A stretch of DNA of 64,000 nucleotides from assembly GCF_000420945.1 (NCBI RefSeq), contig NZ_ATVX01000007.1:62001-126000 (forward strand), given 5' to 3'. Source of the DNA: Butyrivibrio sp. VCB2006. GTDB taxonomy: Bacteria; Bacillota; Clostridia; Lachnospirales; Lachnospiraceae. The position numbers and the translations under genes are program-made. A model generated the notes under the pieces. That model ran no database searches, was not told where the DNA came from, and was given only the letters and a program-made list of their open reading frames with translations. Positions within the stretch are counted from its first letter, which is position 1. Every line of letters starts with the position of its first letter. Below are positions 62,071-64,000 of the stretch, piece by piece.

Positions 62071-62784
62071 ATGGAACCATTACTGGAAGTAAAAGATTTA
62101 AGTGTATATTATGGCGTGATCCAGGCCATTAAAGGAATCTCTTTTCATGTAGATAAGGGAGAGGTTGTGGCTCTGATCGGAGCTAACGGTGCAGGCAAGA
62201 CCACAACACTGCACACCTTATCAGGCCTTATCAATGCCAATAAGGGAGACATCCTTTACAAGGGACAGAATCTGACCAAGATTCCAAATCACAAGATTGT
62301 AAGTCTGGGAATGGCCCAGGTTCCTGAGGGAAGACGAGTTTTTGCGGAGATGACGGTTCTGCAGAATCTCAAGATGGGAGCCTTCACCAGAAGTGATAAG
62401 GCGGAGATGGATGAGACTCTTAAGATGATCTACAAGAGATTCCCAAGACTTGAAGAGCGTAAGAATCAGCTGGCTGGAACTTTGTCAGGTGGTGAGCAGC
62501 AGATGCTGGCCATGGGAAGAGCCCTTATGTCACATCCTGATATTATCCTGATGGATGAGCCTTCCATGGGTCTTTCACCGATTTTTGTAAATGAGATTTT
62601 CCAGATCATTCAGGACGTTAACAAGGATGGAGTGACAGTTCTTTTGGTTGAGCAGAATGCCAAGAAGGCGCTTTCCATCGCAAACAGAGCTTATGTTCTT
62701 GAAACAGGATCAATTGTAAAAGAGGGCCCTGCCAGCGAGCTTCTTAATGATGAGTCAATTAAGAAAGCATATCTTGGAGAGTAG
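62071..62784 (+). CDS. livF: branched-chain amino-acid ABC ATPase LivF
   Basis: The 237-residue ATPase has Walker A GANGAGKTT (about 37-45), the LivF segment QVPEGRRVFAEMTV, signature LSGGEQQML, Walker B ILMDEPSMGLSP and the characteristic LLVEQNA switch region. It is the last gene of the liv cluster and is followed by two tandem hairpin repeats. Confidence 0.95.
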   Translation: MEPLLEVKDLSVYYGVIQAIKGISFHVDKGEVVALIGANGAGKTTTLHTLSGLINANKGDILYKGQNLTKIPNHKIVSLGMAQVPEGRRVFAEMTVLQNLKMGAFTRSDKAEMDETLKMIYKRFPRLEERKNQLAGTLSGGEQQMLAMGRALMSHPDIILMDEPSMGLSPIFVNEIFQIIQDVNKDGVTVLLVEQNAKKALSIANRAYVLETGSIVKEGPASELLNDESIKKAYLGE

Positions 62785-62785
62785 A

Positions 62786-62877
62786 GCACTTGATGAGGTA
62801 GTTTCGAATTTAGTGCGAACCTTGGGTGAACACTTAGCGAGGTATTTACGAGCTTAGTGAGAATCCCAGAGTAGGAG
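62786..62877 (+). repeat. two tandem imperfect hairpin repeats after livF
   Basis: Two 36-bp units starting at 62786 and 62830 share the pattern CACTT...GAGGTA.TT.CGA..TTAGTG.GAA and agree at about two thirds of positions. Each folds on its own: GCACT with AGTGC, and CACTTAGC (62831-62838) with GCTTAGTG (62852-62859), the second being flanked by GGG/CCC pairing. They end just before the RBS of the next gene. No T run follows. Confidence 0.7.
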
Positions 62878-62882
62878 GAAAT

Positions 62883-63518
62883 ATGAAGAAAATCACAATT
62901 ACAATTGCACGTCAGTACGGAAGCGGCGGAAGAACCGTCGGAATCAGGCTGGCTGAGCAGCTTGGAATTCATTACTACGATAAAGAGCTTACCAAGGTAG
63001 CTTCGGAAAAGAGTGGTATTGCAGAGAGTCTTTTCCTGGATGCCGATGAGAGAATCAGGAAAAGAGCTTTTGGCAGAACTCCTGTCCATGTTTATAAATC
63101 AGAGATTATCGGACCGGACAGTCCTGAATATACATCCCCTGACAATCTTTTTAACCTGCAGGCGGAGTGCATCAAGGAAATTGTCAGAAATGAGCCCAGC
63201 GTAATAGTGGGAAGAGCTGCGGACTTTGTCCTTAAGGACTTTGATAATGTCCTCAGTGTATTTGTCCATGCGCCTCACAATTTCCTGATGGAACAGGCGG
63301 CCAAGGTTCAGCCTCTTAAGGGAAAAGAGCTGGAGAAGTTCTGCGCACAGGAAGACAGGTACAGAGCAGATTATTACAAGTACCACACAGGTCATGAGTG
63401 GACTGATGCCATGAACTACGATCTGTGTCTTGACAGTAGTAAGCTTGGATTTGATAAGTGCGTAGAAGCAATCAAAGCACAGGCAAAGGTAAGATTCGGA
63501 GAAGATGTCTTCGACTGA
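62883..63518 (+). CDS. cytidylate-kinase-like protein
   Basis: The 211-residue protein belongs to the cytidylate-kinase-like P-loop family: the N-terminal ITIARQYGSGGRTVGIRLAE replaces a classical Walker A, YYDKEL and IVGRAADFVL follow as family segments, and DRYRADYYKYHTGHEW ends in the usual lid-like part. Real cytidylate kinases have a different lid, so the substrate is uncertain. The start follows GGAGGA. A terminator follows at 63579. Confidence 0.85.
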   Translation: MKKITITIARQYGSGGRTVGIRLAEQLGIHYYDKELTKVASEKSGIAESLFLDADERIRKRAFGRTPVHVYKSEIIGPDSPEYTSPDNLFNLQAECIKEIVRNEPSVIVGRAADFVLKDFDNVLSVFVHAPHNFLMEQAAKVQPLKGKELEKFCAQEDRYRADYYKYHTGHEWTDAMNYDLCLDSSKLGFDKCVEAIKAQAKVRFGEDVFD

Positions 63519-63578
63519 AGATAATGTTGAAAGTACACGGTACATATGACTGAATTTGAATATTGTATTGATAACAAG

Positions 63579-63610
63579 AAAAAGGACGACTGGCAAGGTC
63601 GTCCTTTTTA
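63579..63610 (+). terminator. intrinsic terminator after the kinase-like gene
   Basis: AAAAGGACGAC (63580-63590) pairs with GTCGTCCTTTT (63598-63608), with a TGGCAAG loop and T tail. Confidence 0.88.
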
Positions 63611-63677
63611 GGTAGGAGATTTTTATGACTATTGTATGTCATGTATGTAACGACGCCTTGGCATTGACGTCTTACTG

Positions 63678-63763
63678 GTTAGCTTTTGCTAACGAAATTA
63701 TATTAGCATATGCTAACATATTGTGCAAGCCTTATTTTCAAATTTCTTTTTTTAAGATATAAT
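63678..63763 (+). promoter_or_regulatory. two palindromic operators and -10 before the exonuclease gene
   Basis: GTTAGC-TTTT-GCTAAC (63678-63693) and TTAGCATATGCTAA (63703-63716) share the TTAGC/GCTAA arms with centres about 24 bp apart. TATAAT at 63758-63763, with a weak TTTTCA 17 bp before it, is the likely promoter. The rest of the 314-bp gap 63519-63832 holds the terminator at 63579 and nothing else that I recognise. Confidence 0.45.
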
Positions 63764-63832
63764 AAAGCTTGGTTTGTGCTACAAATTTCTTGTGGCAGAT
63801 ACTATCAAGAAAGCATCCGCAAGGTGGCAATT

Positions 63833-64000
63833 ATGGCAAATGAAAAGTTTATTTTAATAGATGGAAGTTCCATGCTGGTTACTAATTATTATGGAAATCT
63901 TCCCAAGGCTCTTTTGTTTGAAAAAGATCCTGAGAAAAAAGAAAAGCTCTACTCACAGATTCTTCATAATGAAAAGGGACAGTACACCAATGCTATGTAT
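63833..64000 (+). CDS. PolA-type 5'-3' exonuclease / DNA polymerase I, N-terminus only
   Basis: ATG 63833, after AAGGTGG, opens a frame that continues to the window edge (56 codons). Its start, KFILIDGSSMLVTNYYGNLP, matches the 5'-3' exonuclease domain of DNA polymerase I, where the Asp of LIDG binds metal, and the NEKGQYTNAMY stretch fits the following helix. Whether a full polymerase or a stand-alone exonuclease follows cannot be seen. Confidence 0.8.
   Translation, partial: MANEKFILIDGSSMLVTNYYGNLPKALLFEKDPEKKEKLYSQILHNEKGQYTNAMY

Overview
The window looks like a chromosome segment of a rumen or gut Lachnospiraceae bacterium, most likely Butyrivibrio or a close relative. The grounds are an anaerobic Firmicute style of gene and ribosome-binding site (AGGAGG-type), a moderately AT-rich sequence, a large (arabino)xylan utilisation locus with lipoprotein GH10 and GH5 enzymes, meso-diaminopimelate dehydrogenase, and many gene families typical of that group. 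This is a judgement from gene content; no database search was run.

Layout. 1-1810: diaminopimelate dehydrogenase followed by a U32-peptidase-like protein that runs off the left edge. 1943-26034: the polysaccharide locus. Two genes on the minus strand encode a cytoplasmic carboxylesterase-GH43 fusion and a secreted GH5 lipoprotein. Facing them are a cytoplasmic GH43 arabinofuranosidase, an AraC-type regulator and a secreted GH10 xylanase. The GH10 gene leads a roughly 13 kb run of co-directional genes: a 985-residue membrane-anchored binding protein, two permeases, an NHL/TPR protein, a Yip1 protein, a DUF5696 protein and two more permeases. A second binding lipoprotein and a cytoplasmic SGNH acetylesterase follow. 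No ATPase is encoded there, so a shared one elsewhere in the genome must power the transporters. Five promoters in this locus carry variants of a TAGCAATATTTG box 24-26 bp upstream of a -10 element, often preceded by a second copy 21 bp further upstream. These are the probable sites of the AraC regulator.

26096-29860: housekeeping and orphan genes: an alpha/beta hydrolase with a cysteine nucleophile, a short pyruvate kinase homologue, a DnaQ-fold exonuclease and TcdA. 29887-35675: an operon that appears to be sulfur-related. A 27-codon leader peptide, rich in Met and Cys and followed by an intrinsic terminator, precedes a glutathionyl-hydroquinone-reductase-like enzyme, a GNAT acetyltransferase, an amino-acid ABC transporter, an M20 peptidase and the 30-residue stub of a PatB/MalY C-S lyase. 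35793-41660: SGNH hydrolase, MetY, MFS transporter, a second U32-like protein and a class C beta-lactamase-like hydrolase.

41876-43011: an ABC exporter gene broken off in its transmembrane domain, directly followed by five spaced hairpin units. 43043-57742: ECF S-component plus DUF4430 lipid-anchored or membrane-anchored partner, SbcD-SbcC, MATE exporter, a diguanylate cyclase overlapping an oligopeptide-binding lipoprotein, a membrane spermidine-synthase-like protein, a ClC transporter and three small orphan genes. 57890-62784: a complete LivKHMGF branched-chain amino-acid transporter with structured intergenic repeats. 62883-64000: a cytidylate-kinase-like protein and the start of a PolA-type 5'-3' exonuclease.
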